Source of the DNA: Ophioceras dolichostomum
Lineage: Eukaryota; Ascomycota; Sordariomycetes; Magnaporthales; Ophioceraceae
DNA length: 64,000 nt
Assembly: GCA_003049485.1 (NCBI GenBank)
Contig: PYST01000008.1
Location: 212,354-276,353, forward strand
Reading direction: 5' to 3'
The position numbers and the translations under genes are program-made. Shown piece by piece: positions 10,941-23,806 of this stretch. Below the pieces are notes generated by a model, which saw only the letters and a list, made by a program, of their open reading frames with translations, did no database searches and was not told the origin of the DNA. How positions within the stretch are numbered: position 1 is the first letter of the stretch; each line of letters begins with the position of its first letter.

Positions 10941-12196
10941 ATGTCCTTCGCCAACTCCGGCGCCGCAGCAACATCAGCCGCCCCAGCCGATGACAGTCTG
11001 GCGACACGAGGGGCATCGCCACTCCGGCCACGACACCAGATAACGCGGTCCCTTTCCGAACTCTCGCAGCCCAGCAAACGGCCGCACCACCGACAGCAGC
11101 AGTCTGTCTCGCAGAATCGGCCACATCATCACTCTCACCACCATCACCATCACCATACCCATCACAGCCACCTGCGTGGGGGCGGCAGCGCAGAAGACAC
11201 GAGCAAGATTCCCGTGCCGCACTCAGCTTTCCCTGCGTTGCAGCGTGTGCATTCGCGGCCGTCACTCGATGGCCACCGACCGGCTGCCGAAGCCTTGGGA
11301 GTCCACCGCTCCAGTCCAATCACAAGCCGCAGAGCCAGCGTCGTGATGAGCGGGGACGGCGACCTCCCCGGCCGCCCGGGCACGGCCACAACAATCGAGC
11401 GGAGGGTCTTCAGGGAGGAGGACGGTCCTCCGCTGTCAGACAAAGCAAAAGCTGAGGCTACGGCTACGTACGTCCCTCCCAGGCCCGCCCATGTTCTACC
11501 ACGCTGATCTAACTCACGCTGCCTTGGTACGTCTGCAGGAGCCTGAAAACGGCCGTTGTTGACCTTAGCGCCTTCTCTGCCTCTACGACGAAACGACTCG
11601 ACGAAACATACTCATCGGTGCTCGAGAAGGTCAGCATTCTACAGGGCACGGTGACTGCCCTACGCGAGCTGTCGGGCATGTGGGCAGAGGTGAACGACGT
11701 CTTCGGTCGAGAAACGGACGAGTTGCTGGGCGAGGTCGGCTCGCAGCTCGAGGCGCTGGGCGACTTCACCCCGCAGCAGAGGCGCATCGAGTCATTACAG
11801 ACTCGCATCCATGACGGCCGCGAGCGCATCCAGCGGCTCAGCGGCCGCGTCGACGTCGTCCGCGAACGCATCGAAGGCTGGGAGCGCGCCGACCGCGAGT
11901 GGCAGGAGCGTACCCGCCGGAGACTCAAGACTCTGTGGGTGATCATGCTGGTGGCCATCCTGCTGGTGGTCATCCTGTTGCTGCTTGTGGCGGCGCGTTA
12001 CGGCCCAGCTCCATCGCTGCTGGACGTAGCCGACGGCAGCCCCCTAACTACCGGCGAAGTGAAAAGCGTGGGGGAGGAAACAACTCTGCCTGCCTCGGAG
12101 AGGCTCTTCCGGTCGCTCAGCATGACGGCTGCAGGCGGCGATAGCTCCAGGGCTGCGGTCGTCGATGAGAGGCTGCGAGTGTTCGACGAGCTATAG
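10941..12196 (+). CDS. Conserved-looking fungal protein with His-rich tract, coiled coil and C-terminal membrane segment
   Basis: Two exons, 10941-11467 and 11539-12196, give 394 residues; the 71-nt intron starts GTACGT, and its splice restores the frame at phase 2. Residues 1-175 are disordered and include a histidine-rich tract at about 62-77 (13 of 16 residues are His). Residues ~180-305 are Leu- and charge-rich, with heptad-like spacing that suggests a coiled coil. A strongly hydrophobic segment at about 307-328 is preceded by the positive cluster R-T-R-R-R-L-K. About 65 residues follow it, so the topology looks like a single C-terminal anchor with a short lumenal tail. I do not recognise a named family; an ER or nuclear-envelope protein is an inference from the topology. 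Confidence 0.85.
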
Positions 12197-14558
12197 CCTA
12201 GGCCTGGATCTTCACGAGCCACCCAGATTCGGAACCCCCCTGGGTGGTAGTACCTTTGAGGTACAACTGACGTAATGCGGTATATCTTGTCCGTGCTTCT
12301 GCTCTCACTTCTCGGCGTCGTCTGTCTAGGTACGCAAAGGTCTGCTTTGAATAACGATACCCTTGTGTTTTCACACAACCTATCAACATGTAGCCAAATC
12401 CTATATGATATACACATGGCCAATTAATTCAGGATAAATCAATGCAAGCGTAACCGTGAAATCTCCAGTGTAGAAAGCAGTCAGTGAGAGTCCCTGGTCC
12501 CGTCTGACATCTCACCAGCCTCAACGTCCTGCTTGTTTGCGTTATCAATCTCCAGGAACTAAGACATCGGAAACCGGCACCTGACTAGAACAGGGAGACA
12601 TCATTGCCCGAAGGAATCGTCAGCAGGGCGAACTTCCAGGTGAGGTGGTCCTGTGGTAGGCGCACGTAAGTGGTGCACTCAAAGCACAGCACCTGTACAC
12701 GTACCTGACTCAGTAAGAGTGTGCCACTTGCCCACCCACCCACATATGTACGCATTCAGTGGCTTAAGCGCGCTGAATGGTCTTCACATTTCCATTTCCA
12801 GCCAGAATTCGACGGAAAAGTGGAGGAGTTGCGGATGGTGGGGGGCATGGGGGACACTTCTGAGATGATGGATCCCGCTCAAACGGAGGCCTCGACTCGA
12901 CGGCTTGAAGGGAGCCGAGATTCTATACAGCATCTGCGTGCCGTGCGACGGACCGTCACTCCCATTTTCAATTAGATTCCGAGGCCACAATATCATCGAT
13001 GTAACGGCAGCTTTCCCTGAACAGCAGGAGTTGAGCAGCAGCGCGTCAGCGTCTGCTCTCTGGGGCGGCAAGCCCTGCTTCTGCAACTGGATAAACAAGC
13101 ACAAACCTGCCACTGTCCGAAATCCGCATGAGCTGCAGTTTTATGAACCTAAGGGATGCAGTAGCTTCGAACAGGAAGACGACTAGTAGTCGCAAATCGT
13201 CTCTAGTGCCACAACCTGCTAGAGCCTCGAGCAGAGGGACCTGCAAGTGGCCGAGGAGAAGAATGAGGACGTCATGGTCCACCCTCTGGCAAGACCTGGT
13301 TCAGTAGGCTCGGGATTGGGTTTACCCACGCGCCGTGGCGTCGTCGGGTTAGCCCCATCAGAGGGGGTGGGGTTCTGGATTCTTGGCGGGTTCTTGGGCT
13401 CCTGGGGCTGGAGTAGCGTCCCCAGATGCTGCTGTCAGCAGCCGCAACAGCCACCATTGACGTACCACACAACCAATTGTAATGATCACACTTTCGCCCA
13501 GTGCCCTGACGAGCCTGCATGCCTTTCAATGTTTTTCACTCACTTCCAAGGTCTACGTTGTTTGCTGCCGCCCAGCAAAAGCACACGTAAACAGCGGGGG
13601 TGGAGAGAGGAGAAGGGATTCTGCCCAGTCGGCTGCCCGGCCTGACTGAAACCTGAGGGTCACGGCCACTTTCTTCTTTGTGGTGTCCGGACTCTATCAA
13701 TATGCTTCAAGGCAGGTCGCGGACCGGCCGTGACCGCCCTAACTAAATGCAGATGCCATTGGCGGTAGCTTCGCACTTTAAAACGGGTACGGCTTGTTAG
13801 CAACGGGCGCCCCGTCCGTCCGTTGGCTTTCCACGATCGGTCGGCTCAATAGGCCGGCCTCGACATCGAAACCCCCTGCACGACCTGCCGCGCAGGCTTG
13901 CGGCATCCTGTCTGCTTTTCTGTCAGAAAATAGTAGAAATGACTTAGCTCTCCCTCCGACCTTACTCGTGCCCCCTTGATGCCATCAACCTCTTCTGCTT
14001 CCTCCACCTGAACTTCTCCCACAGGCTGTGTTGGCGTGTGATTGCTACTACGTACAGAAAAGAGCAAGCGGCACTGGATTCCGTGCTCTCCGTTGGCCCC
14101 TCGCTCACTCATTCCTCCCGCCGAACGAGCAAACGACCTCGGATCACTGTGCAGTGGCAGCGAGTGACCTAATTTGCAGATCCAGTCCTGAGTAAACGGG
14201 CCGGCCGCTTGCTAATAATCACGGTCGCATCTTACCCTTGCCCACAGCTCGCATCCAGGGACCGGTCTTAGGTACAAACGCGAGCCCAACAAAAAAAATA
14301 AAAGACAGAGAAGCTAGCTCGGTCGACGATTACTACAGTTGCAGCACATCCGCTCCCGTTTTACATTTTACCGACCCCACCATCCACCACTGCCACCACC
14401 TACGAAACCCTACAACCAGAGGACAATCTCACGCCGCTGTCCGTCCCCAAATTCAACCTCTGTGCTCCGAACTCGTTCTGGAAAAGCCTTGGCTCTGGGG
14501 GAACGGTTCTCGGGAGAGTCATTTTCCACGCACCCGCTCTCGTGCTCCCACTCAGAGA
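12197..14558. other. Intergenic region before the PX-domain gene
   Basis: About 2.4 kb without a recognisable gene. ORFs (for example plus-strand frames at 12905-13186 and 13247-13645) have no domain, no splice continuity and no coding bias. The part near 14300-14550 likely contains the promoter and leader of the PX gene. Confidence 0.5.
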
Positions 14559-17500
14559 ATGGCAGGGGACGAGCCAAATGATGCCTCCTCCCTGAAGGAA
14601 AACGGCGCGGCCCCTGGCGTACCCACTACGTCATCGACAGAGCTTCCTATCCGCACAAACAAGAAGGCTGTCCCGCCGCCAGGGCAGACACTGACCGGAA
14701 AACAAGAGCATTGTGAGCTTCTCTTCTTTTCCACCTGGGCTGCGCGTCAATGCTGCGCTTGGATGCTGCTGTTGCGATATTTTGCTCGTTTGGGAGCGCG
14801 GGGCCATTTGGAGCCAAGCCGCCCTAACTGGCGCGCAGACTCGATGCCTCGAGCCCCTTTCCGCGATGTCTTGGCGCGGCGGCCGAACCGATCGCCCTGG
14901 TCGCCTCTCCGCCTCGCGCCGATCTTGACATGTCGCATATAGCATATCGTATTAGTACTGATCATTAGCGGCACCCTCCGTCAGATCTCAAGCGCGAGTT
15001 GGTTTCGGAGCAGGTGAAAGGGGAGATATCAGAACTCAACTCGCCCACCGCCCTACGACGATTTGGTGCCCCGTTCAAGTCGGAGTTTGGCGAGGTTTCG
15101 CCCCTGGACTCGGAGCTACCCATCCTGCGCTACATCTTCGTGCACCATGTCCGCGAATTTCCCTTTCTCGACAAGGCCAAGGAGAAGGAGTTTTGGCAGG
15201 ACAAGTTGCAAGTGGTACGGCGGCCACCAGCAGGTGTACCCCCTGCCACCCCTCCCCACCTCCTCACCGCTTTGTCCACGTTCATGTTCGTCTCGGAACG
15301 TTCATGTTGGTTCTGGCTAACCCATAGCTGTTCCCACGGCCCCTTTCCGTAGTTCCTGGAGTCGTTCGCGAGCAAAAATATCTCCTCCTCCGAGGACAGG
15401 CTAGAGGAGACCAAGCGCAGGAAGCTGGCACTGAAGGCCCAGAAGCTGGTCGAGTTGATGATAGTCTCTGGTGTGCGAACATCGTCCGGATTCGAGGAGC
15501 GAATAAGGTTCTCTGAGCTTGAGATCGTGGACAGAGATGCTATCGACACCGGGGTGCTCTCTACCATGCCAGAGGGAAACTTCCTCAACGGCTGGGATGT
15601 CAACGTGGCTGCTGTCAGGATAATTTCCCTGAAGAGGAATATCAGGCATCACAAGCATGCTGTGAGTGTCGCCTGTCGATTTTCCCGCATAGACCAGACT
15701 TGACTGTCGAAGCTGGAGGAGGTGAGAAGCTAACTTGGGAGACGGAAACAGGAATTCATTCTGAGGGTGAAGCGGAAAGGAGAGATGGAGCATTTCATTA
15801 GTCGTCGCTATGGAGATTTCAGCAGGCTCCGGAGCGCCATCCGTACCGAGCTGCCTGGAAAGGTGCTGCCGCCCTTGCCCAAGAAGAACAAGACCGATTC
15901 GACAGCGTCAAACCTATTTGGTGGCCAAGGTGGGAGTGACTCTTCGGAAGAGTCCTCTGTGTCCTCGGTCTCGACTCAATTGACAGGCAACGGAGGAGTT
16001 GAGACGCCGGTGAAAGCGCTGTCCGTCAGGGACCAGAGGAGAGGAGACACGGCCTCCGGGCGAGCATCTCCTCGGCCTTCTGTAGAAGGCAGACTGAGCC
16101 CACGGCCGTCTAGCTCGCGACCGCTTAGCCCTGGGATAAAACCCGAGGGTAACGTCGTGCTATGGCGAGAGAGCCAACGCATCTCACTGAGGGCGTTCCT
16201 TCGGTCACTCCTGCATCAGCCCCAGCTCGCGAAGACCAAGGCGATGTCTGACTTTCTAACGCGGGATCCGATCACACCGACTGATGAGGATGTGGTCGAC
16301 GTCATGCGGCGGAAGGCGGTTGACGAGAAGCGAATGGAAGAGCAGAAGCAGTTCTACGAAATCGCTCGGAAGCGTGCTGCTGACCTGGACGTGTACATGG
16401 AACAGTTCAGGCAGGACATCGTTGAGCGCAACGGCCTCACTATGCTCTTCCAGGAGATCAAGGACAAGGAGACGATCCAGGACCTCAGCATACAATACCA
16501 GAAGTTCGCCGAGTGGCTGCGCATTGAGGTGGCGGCTACCATCTACCATCTCTTCCTAGCTGAGGACAACTCGCCGGAGTTGTTCGCACAGGCTAAACGC
16601 ATCCACTCGCTCGTTCCCTATACGCTTATGAAGAACGCCATCCGCCTAGCGAACCCGGCAGCGGTCATGTCGGCCGTTCTCGACATCTTCCTCGCTCAGC
16701 CGTTTGGCACCAAGTCACTCATGCAGCGCATCTTCACGATGGCGCTTCACGACGGCATCCGCAACTTTCAAAAGTCGATCGACTCGTTGACAGCGAAGAT
16801 CGGAGACGAGGTCTTCGTGGACAAGCTGAAGAAATTCATCGCCGCCGAAGAACACATTAAGATGGCGCTCCGGGAAGAGGCCGAGAGTGATGATGTCGAC
16901 ATCATCGTCGCCATTCTCCGGACGGAGCTGATCGAGCCCCCCCTGACGGTGGACCAGATCGGCCGTCTCTACAACGCATACGTGGCCTTCAACAGCGCCG
17001 TGGAACACGTCGATGAGGAGCTGAAGCAGGGGGCGCAGTTGTTTTCGCATCTGAAGCAGATGTTGAAGCTGCTCCTGAGGCAGCGGGACAAGGCCATGAT
17101 GCTGGAGCTGATCGAAGAGCCTACGACACTTCAGCTGTTCAGGGACCTCTTCACCATCTTCTACGAGCCTCTGGTCCGCGTGTACAAGTCCGCCAATGTT
17201 TACAACAGCATCACCGACTTTGCGGTCTTTATCGACGACATCATCCAGGTGAGTCCAGTTCCAAGGAGCGGTTGGGTCCCCGCAGTTGCGATCAGGCAAG
17301 CGTTCTGCCACACGAGCTAACCTTACTACGAAATCTAGGTTGTTGAGAAGTGCTACGACCAGGACGCATCGGCCGACCCTAACCAGACGGTGCAGGCGTT
17401 TATCGACCTGTGTCAGCGACACGAGCACAACTTCTACAAGTTCGTGCACGAGGTGCACACGCACGACAACGGGCTCTTTACCCAGCTTATGGGCTGGATC

Positions 17501-17992
17501 GAGGGCATCCTGGAGTTTCTGCGGCACGGGCCGACGAATGGCACGCTCGACATCAACGCCCTCTTCGAGGGCGCCGTGAGCATGGGCATCATCGACAAGG
17601 AGAAGGTCATCGCCGAGGTGGACAAGCTGATAGCCTGGCAGGAGGCCCGCAAGAAATGGCACCAGGACAAGACCAGGCAGAAGATGGCTGCAGAGGGCGT
17701 CGACGCGGCCGGTGCGGTTCCCGCCTCGCTGCCCACTGGGTTCTCGCCGACCGACTTCGGGCTGGACGCCATGGACCTCGAGGACATGGTGTACGAGGAC
17801 GACTCGGAGGCGGAGGAGGAGGCCGAGATCGAGGACGAGCTGGACCCGATCGAGGCGGAGCGCCGGCGCCGCGCTAAGCGGCAGGACCGCCTCCGCCGCA
17901 GCGCCGGCGAGCCGACCAAGCCGCCGGTCTCGGAGGTGCACAAGCTCCGGGAGAACTTCCTCATCATGCTCAGGATGACGCTTGCTGAGTAG
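14559..17992 (+). CDS. PX-domain protein with PXB and DUF3818 regions (yeast Lec1/YPR097W family)
   Basis: Five exons, 14559-14712, 14985-15214, 15353-15661, 15752-17248 and 17339-17992, give 947 residues; introns are 272, 138, 90 and 90 nt. The N-terminal ~45-230 matches the PX-associated (PXB) region. The PX fold starts at about residue 232 with the phosphoinositide-site motif R-R-Y-G-D-F and the Pro-rich L-P-P-L-P-K-K, is interrupted by a Ser/Arg/Pro-rich loop of ~80 residues, and resumes with R-I-S-L-R-A-F-L-R-S-L-L. Residues ~400-740 are the helical DUF3818 region, and the tail is acidic then basic. Yeast Lec1 is a peripheral membrane protein linked to phospholipid and mitochondrial/ER lipid handling; the exact role here is inferred from family. 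The first in-frame ATG is at 14559. I am confident of the family. Confidence 0.93.
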
Positions 17993-19212
17993 GCGCAATG
18001 GGTGATTTCGATGTAGAGAGGGTGAAATCGCAAACCCTTAAAAACGCTGTTTGGCGAAGACGAGGGGTCGGTCGGATTTTGTACATGAAACGAGGCTGGG
18101 CTCGAACACAGGCACTTATTTGGTTGTGCATATTTTCAGGTTTCTATTGAGGCTCTTTCCCTGTCCTAGCAGCTCTTGTTTATATCATTAGCCCAGAGGC
18201 TGGATATCGTCCAGTTATGGCTCAGGGTCATCGTTCTCGGTCGTTCTCAGACTCCTATGGCTCCTCTAATTTCCTAATGTCTTTTGTACCTCTGGCTTTT
18301 TTTGTTTATGCTCTTTCTTTTGTAGTAGGAGACGTCGTGATTCTCGAGAAAGTCGGCTTACCTTACGTTTGGAGGCGGCTTGGTGGTGATGCTTCCGTTT
18401 AGAGCTGAGATAGCGGTGTAGAGAAGTGACAGTTGTACAGAATTGGGCTCTGGTATAAGAAAGCATTAAACATGTAGGCACTCTAGACTCATCCCAATTT
18501 CATCCCGCATTTTCTTCCACATCATCATCAGCAGTCCATTGACTTACAGCCAGCACCATAGGATGTCCAGCCCCTTTCCCATGCCATCCTGGGCTGAGTT
18601 TCGACTGAGCCAATGAGATATAACTCATGTACAGATACGTTCCTGGTACCTAGGTACAAGTCGGACATTCGACATAGTTGAGGAAGGACCCATCTCCTGA
18701 TACCTTCGAGGACGCACCAATGCGCGGTCATGGACAAAGAAAAACCTCAAGATGGATCATGCGCTTTCCGCAGCGATTTCAGGACCGAAAGGTGATATCA
18801 TTACCCGATCTGGGAAGAAGGCCTGATACCGACGGCGTGGTGGTGAAGGACAGTGGCATTCGAGTGCTGGAGTGGCGTGCCATGCACAGACCACCTCGAC
18901 CAGTAGGATGCCGGCAAAAAACTCGGCTAATCACCAATACGATGATTGATGATTGGCCAGTTGGGCTCCGATCTCCCAGAGCTTCCCCTGTCTATCCCGT
19001 CGAGAGCATTAGTTAGTGCCCCCCTGTGTTGTTCGAGAGCCGAGGAAAAGAAATCCGAGCCAGACGCAAAAGAAGCTGAAGAACAAACCACCATCGCGAA
19101 ACAGCCCAGCGCAGCAACAAAACTTGTGTCTTTCAGCTAAAAGGTGAAAGTGTTAGATCCAGGTCTCCTTCGCTCGGGCTGTCGGGTGCGTGAGTGTTTC
19201 GTTTTTGCAACA
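17993..19212. other. Intergenic between the PX gene and SDH1
   Basis: It contains the PX-gene 3' region (T-rich around 18290-18330) and the SDH1 promoter. A perfect 12-bp palindrome GTACCTAGGTAC lies at 18646-18657, about 560 bp upstream of the SDH1 start. No gene is visible. Confidence 0.5.
18646..18657. promoter_or_regulatory. Perfect palindrome GTACCTAGGTAC upstream of SDH1
   Basis: Twelve bases read the same on both strands. Related CCTAGGTA words recur in other intergenic stretches of the window. A binding site for a dimeric factor is possible but unproven. Confidence 0.3.
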
Positions 19213-21640
19213 ATGGCGTCACGAATGGCTTGGAGAAGAATAGCTGCGCAGACTGTAAGTGATTGATTGCTCCTCACTGACCAGCCGACTCTTTCAACGA
19301 CACGGTCCGATGCTCACCACCTACCGCGTGCGAATTGAAGCAGTTCTCGAGAGTGCCGAGGAGTCAGTCGAGGGCGTTCTCTGCAACTCGTCCAGCAGGT
19401 GCGTTCAGTTTGTCTTCGTCCTCCGCCGTTCGATCCCGACTTGCCGATTTCCCTACCACGACTACTTGTTTGTTGCTAACATCCACTGCTGCTACCCGTC
19501 CACCCCGATCACAGCTAGAATTATCACCAACACACCGCTGAGAGCCAAGGAGGCGTCTCCGATCGTTAGCAATCAGTACCCGGTCATTGTACGTGCGCCA
19601 ATCGCTCGGTCAATCATCAATTTGCGCGCAAGTGAGGGGACGATGTGATGATGGTCGGGGAAAGAGGAGTGAGGGGCGAGTGCCGAGGGGCTGGGGGAGG
19701 GGTGCACCTTGAATGAAAGAGCTATGGCAGTCGACTAACATAACCGGTACAGGATCATGAGTACGATGCAATTGTGATTGGGGCGGGCGGCGCCGGTTTG
19801 CGGGCTGCGTTCGGTCTTGCCGAGGCTGGGTTCAACACGGCATGCATATCCAAGCTGTTCCCGACACGAAGCCACACCGTGGCAGCACAGGGCGGCATCA
19901 ACGCGGCATTGGGAAACATGCACGAGGACGACTGGCGATGGCACATGTACGATACGGTCAAGGGCTCCGACTGGCTCGGCGACCAGGACGCGATCCACTA
20001 CATGACGCGTGAGGCGCCCGCGTCCATCGTCGAGCTCGAAAACTACGGCTGCCCCTTTTCCCGTACCGAGGACGGCCGCATCTACCAGCGCGCTTTCGGC
20101 GGCCAGTCCCAGAAGTACGGCAAGGGCGGCCAGGCGTACCGCTGCTGCGCCGCCGCCGACCGGACCGGCCACGCCCTGCTGCACACCCTCTACGGCCAGT
20201 CGTTGCGCCACAACACCAACTACTTCATCGAGTACTTCGCCCTGGACCTGCTGATGCAAGACGGTGAGTGCCGCGGCGTGCTGGCGTACAACCAGGAGGA
20301 CGGCACTCTGCACCGCTTCTTCGCCAACAACACCGTCCTGGCCACCGGCGGGTACGGCCGTGCCTACTTCAGCTGCACCTCGGCCCACACCTGCACGGGG
20401 GACGGCATGGCCATGGTCGCCCGTGCCGGCCTGCCCAACCAGGATCTCGAGTTCGTCCAGTTCCACCCCACGGGCATCTACGGCGCTGGCTGTCTGATCA
20501 CAGAGGGTGCTCGTGGTGAGGGTGGCTATCTGCTCAACGCCGAGGGTGAGCGCTTCATGGAGCGTTACGCCCCGACCGCCAAGGATCTTGCCAGCCGTGA
20601 CGTCGTCTCGCGGTCCATGACCATGGAGATCCGCGACGGCCGCGGCGTCGGCCCGGACAAGGACCACATCTACCTGCAGCTCAGCCACCTGCCCGCCGAC
20701 GTGCTGGCCGAGCGCCTGCCCGGCATCTCGGAGACGGCCGCCATCTTCTCGGGCGTGGACGTCACCAAGCAGCCCATCCCCGTGCTGCCAACGGTGCACT
20801 ACAACATGGGCGGCATCCCGACGCGCTACACGGGCGAGGTGCTCACGGTCGACGAGGCGGGCAACGACAAGGTCGTCCCCGGCCTGTTCGCCTGCGGCGA
20901 GGCCGCCTGCGTGTCCGTGCACGGCGCCAACCGGCTGGGCGCCAACTCGCTGCTCGACCTGGTCGTCTTCGGCCGCGCCGTCTCGCACACCATCCGCGAC
21001 AACTTCACCCCGGGCGCCAAGCAGAAGCCCGTGTCGGCCGACGCCGGCGCCGAGTCGATCGAGTTCCTCGACTGGGCCCGCAACTCGGACGGCCCGCGCA
21101 CCACGGCCGACGTCCGCCTAGCCATGCAGAAGACGATGCAGACGGAGGTCAGCGTGTTCCGCACCCAGGAGTCGCTCGATGAGGGCGTGCGCAAGATTAC
21201 AGAGGTCGACGCCACCTTCCCCGAGGTGGGCATCAAGGACCGGAGCATGATCTGGAACTCGGACCTGGTCGAGACGCTGGAGCTGAGGAACCTGTTGACT
21301 TGCGCGTAAGAATTTTTTTTTTTTTTTTATCTTTCCCTTTCCCTCCTAATCAAATCTCACTTCTTCCCCCTCTTCTCTCCAGGGACATTTAGGTTTTAGT
21401 GGACTAACGCTTTTTCGCAGGACGCAAACCGCCACCTCGGCCGCCGCCAGGAAGGAGTCTCGCGGCGCTCATGCTCGCGAGGACTACCCGGAGCGTGACG
21501 ACGTCAACTGGATGAAGCACACGCTCAGCTGGCAGAAGAAGCCTCATGGCAAGGTCGACCTCTCGTACCGGAGGGTCATCGGCCACACCCTCGACGAGGC
21601 CGAGTGCAAGGCCGTGCCGCCTTTCAAGCGGGTGTACTAA
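19213..21640 (+). CDS. SDH1: Succinate dehydrogenase flavoprotein subunit, mitochondrial
   Basis: Five exons, 19213-19254, 19344-19398, 19515-19588, 19753-21305 and 21421-21640, encode 647 residues, the normal length. The first three short exons encode an Arg/Ser-rich mitochondrial presequence. The mature part opens with the Rossmann FAD motif G-A-G-G-A-G (about residues 67-72) and the T-R-S-H-T-V-A-A-Q-G-G block whose His (about 98) carries covalent FAD. Substrate-site blocks H-P-T-G and H-G-A-N-R-L-G-A-N-S-L are present, and the C-terminus ends in the usual K-A-V-P-P-F-x-R-V-Y. This subunit oxidises succinate to fumarate in complex II on the inner membrane. The last intron (115 nt) has the branch sequence ACTAAC; a nearer AG at 21381-21382 would bring a stop, so the distal AG at 21420 is used. 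Confidence 0.98.
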
Positions 21641-22382
21641 ACTTTTCTTTTCTTCTTTTTTGTTCTCTGTCTGTCTTCAAGCTGGGAGTTTTTCAGAGGT
21701 GGACGCGAGATTGTAGGTGGAACAGAGATGGAAGGGAAGGATGGATGGAGATGGACATATGCGTGGTTTGATGCAGTGACGGAAAGCTGAAGGAGGGTTT
21801 TTCCTGGTCATATATAACAAGGTTCCGCATGGTACCTCAGCACAACATGAAGAGGGAGAGGGTGAATGTGAAGGAACGAGAAACCAAAAAAAAAGATGAC
21901 CAGGGAGAGGAAGAGAGGGGCACGCAAGCTTCCCCCTTGGAGAGTAGGAAGGGTGTCGCTGTCCCGCTGATGGGACTATCAAGCTAGGTACCGAGGTATG
22001 GATCGGTCTTTTCCGAAGCTCGAAAGGATTTTGCAATGGTGATGGTTTCTTTGTTCATAAAAATAATTCATTCTTGTCTTGAGTGTCATCATTTTCTCCG
22101 TAAGTCGTATGGAAGAGACCAGGACATTGGTCTACAAGACGGCCAACTCGACGAGTGGCAAGCGGTCCAGACCCGGTAGGGCCATCCATGATCATAAGTA
22201 ATGCAATGAATGATACCTATGATGGATGACATCGATCTTGACTGCGAGGGCTATGAGTCTGTCCCATGAATGAGGAACACGTAGCCGGCCACTCTTTGGC
22301 CGTGTCCCCTTGGCGCCTGTACGTTCACAACTCTATTCTAGCATTGTTTCGCAAATGCTTATGCTCCCCTCCCTACTCTACC
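21641..22382. other. Convergent intergenic region between SDH1 and the DPB4-like gene
   Basis: It should hold both 3' UTRs and polyadenylation sites. A CTAGGTACCGAGGT word occurs at 21984-21997. No gene is seen. Confidence 0.5.
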
Positions 22383-23806
22383 CTACTCGCTGTCATTCCC
22401 ATCGTCGAGAACCTCATCCTCATCTTCGCGCTCCACGGAATCCGGGTCTTCTCCATCCTCGTCCGCGCCCTCCTCCTCCCCCCCCTCCTCTTCCTCCTCT
22501 TCCTCCTCTTCTTCACCACCCTCTTCCTCTTCCTCTTCCTCTTCCTGCTCTTCTTGCTCTTCTTCTTCTTCCTCCTCCCCCTCCTCCTCCTCTTGCTCTT
22601 CCTCCTCACCCTCTTGCTCCTCACCCCCTTCCTCTTCATCGATATCCATCGTCGACGACGCTGCCGCCGCTGCAGCAGCAGCAGCGGCGACCTTTTGCTT
22701 CTTGGCGCGGGGCTGGGCGGCCGCAGCGTCCGCTGAGGCGGTACTCATCAGCGTGGTGTCGCCCTCGCCGTGGTCCTCGCCCGCGTCTGTGTCGCCGCCG
22801 GCGCCGCTCACCGCCGACGTGTCGGCCCGTCCGGCCTTTTTCGCCGCCGCGGCTTTCTTACGGTATGACGAGCGCTTAGAGGTTTGAACTTTGTTGTATT
22901 CTAGGAAGGGGAAAGGAGGAGGGTTCGGGATCGTCAGTTATGGTAGTGGTGGGTGGTAGTGATGGGTATATGTAGAGAGGTATGGAGAGGAGGGAGACGG
23001 CGATTCCACGCACTCTCAAACTCAGCTTCTAGCTGGGCGCGCATGAAGCCGAACTCGATATCGTCCAGCGCAGCCAGGACATCGCTTGCCATGATGGTTT
23101 TTTTGTTTTGTGACACGGTGATCTCGTTTGCCCTGTAAAGTAGGTAGGTGTACGGTTCGAGGTGAGCATAATGATAGCATTGGAAAGTGGACAGACAGCC
23201 TCGTCTTCCCCCCAAACTAGCAAGCCGTAAAGGCAGGGGCGGAGGAACTCACGAATTCGCGAGGTGGTTTATAAAGACTGTTGTGCTCCTGGTCATGGCC
23301 AGAACAGCGTTTGCCTGTATCTGCGTGTTGGAAGGGAGCACACCCTTTGCCAGGCGGGTGATGATCGACTTGGGGAGGGCCAGGTCCTAGAGTAGAAGCC
23401 GAAAACGGTTCGAACGTCAGAACGACCAGCCCAGCCATTAGGCAGACTAAGAGCCCCCGGAGCAAGGGCAATATGAAGACACGCGTACCTCTATGGTGAC
23501 GGCATCCTTGCTTCCGCCCCCATCTTTCTTCTCCTTCGTCTCCTTCCTCTCCGACTGTGGCGAAGCCGCCGAGGCGGTCACGCCGCCGCCCGGGCTGCTT
23601 CCGCTCTTCTGTTGCGATGCCGCAGCCCCTTTGGCGGCGGGCGTGCTTTTCTCGGCGGAGGCTGCTGCTGCTGGTGTGGCTTCCGCGGCCGTCTGGGACA
23701 CGGGTGGTGCGCCGTCCTGCTGGTCAGCGAGAACGAAGCGGGCGTCCGAGACGTCGCTCTTTCGAGCAGCCGCCGTCGCCGCCGCCGCGTCGCTCTTCCG
23801 TGGCAT
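22383..23806 (-). CDS. DPB4: DNA polymerase epsilon / chromatin-remodeller histone-fold subunit Dpb4, with long acidic tail
   Basis: Four exons on the minus strand, 23489-23806, 23253-23386, 23014-23132 and 22383-22900, give 362 residues. Residues 1-106 are an Ala/Ser/Lys-rich extension. Residues ~107-195 form the histone fold, with L-P-K-S-I-I-T-R-L-A-K, then A-M-T-R-S-T-T-V-F-I-N-H-L-A, and T-I-M-A-S-D-V-L-A-A-L-D-D-I-E-F, typical of Dpb4/POLE3. A basic Y-R-K-K-A-A-A-A-K-K stretch follows, and the last ~85 residues are almost entirely Glu with some Gly, Gln and Asp. Yeast Dpb4 (196 aa) is shared by Pol epsilon and the ISW2 remodeller. The acidic tail may bind histones, as proposed for POLE3. 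Exon joins restore the fold residue by residue, so the structure is well supported. Confidence 0.92.

Noticed and set aside
16715..17998. 427-codon minus-strand ORF
   Set aside because: It is antisense to the PX-domain gene, Leu/Val/Arg-rich, with no domain.
19735..20988. 417-codon minus-strand ORF
   Set aside because: It is antisense to SDH1 exon 4 and is a mirror frame of a strongly biased coding sequence.
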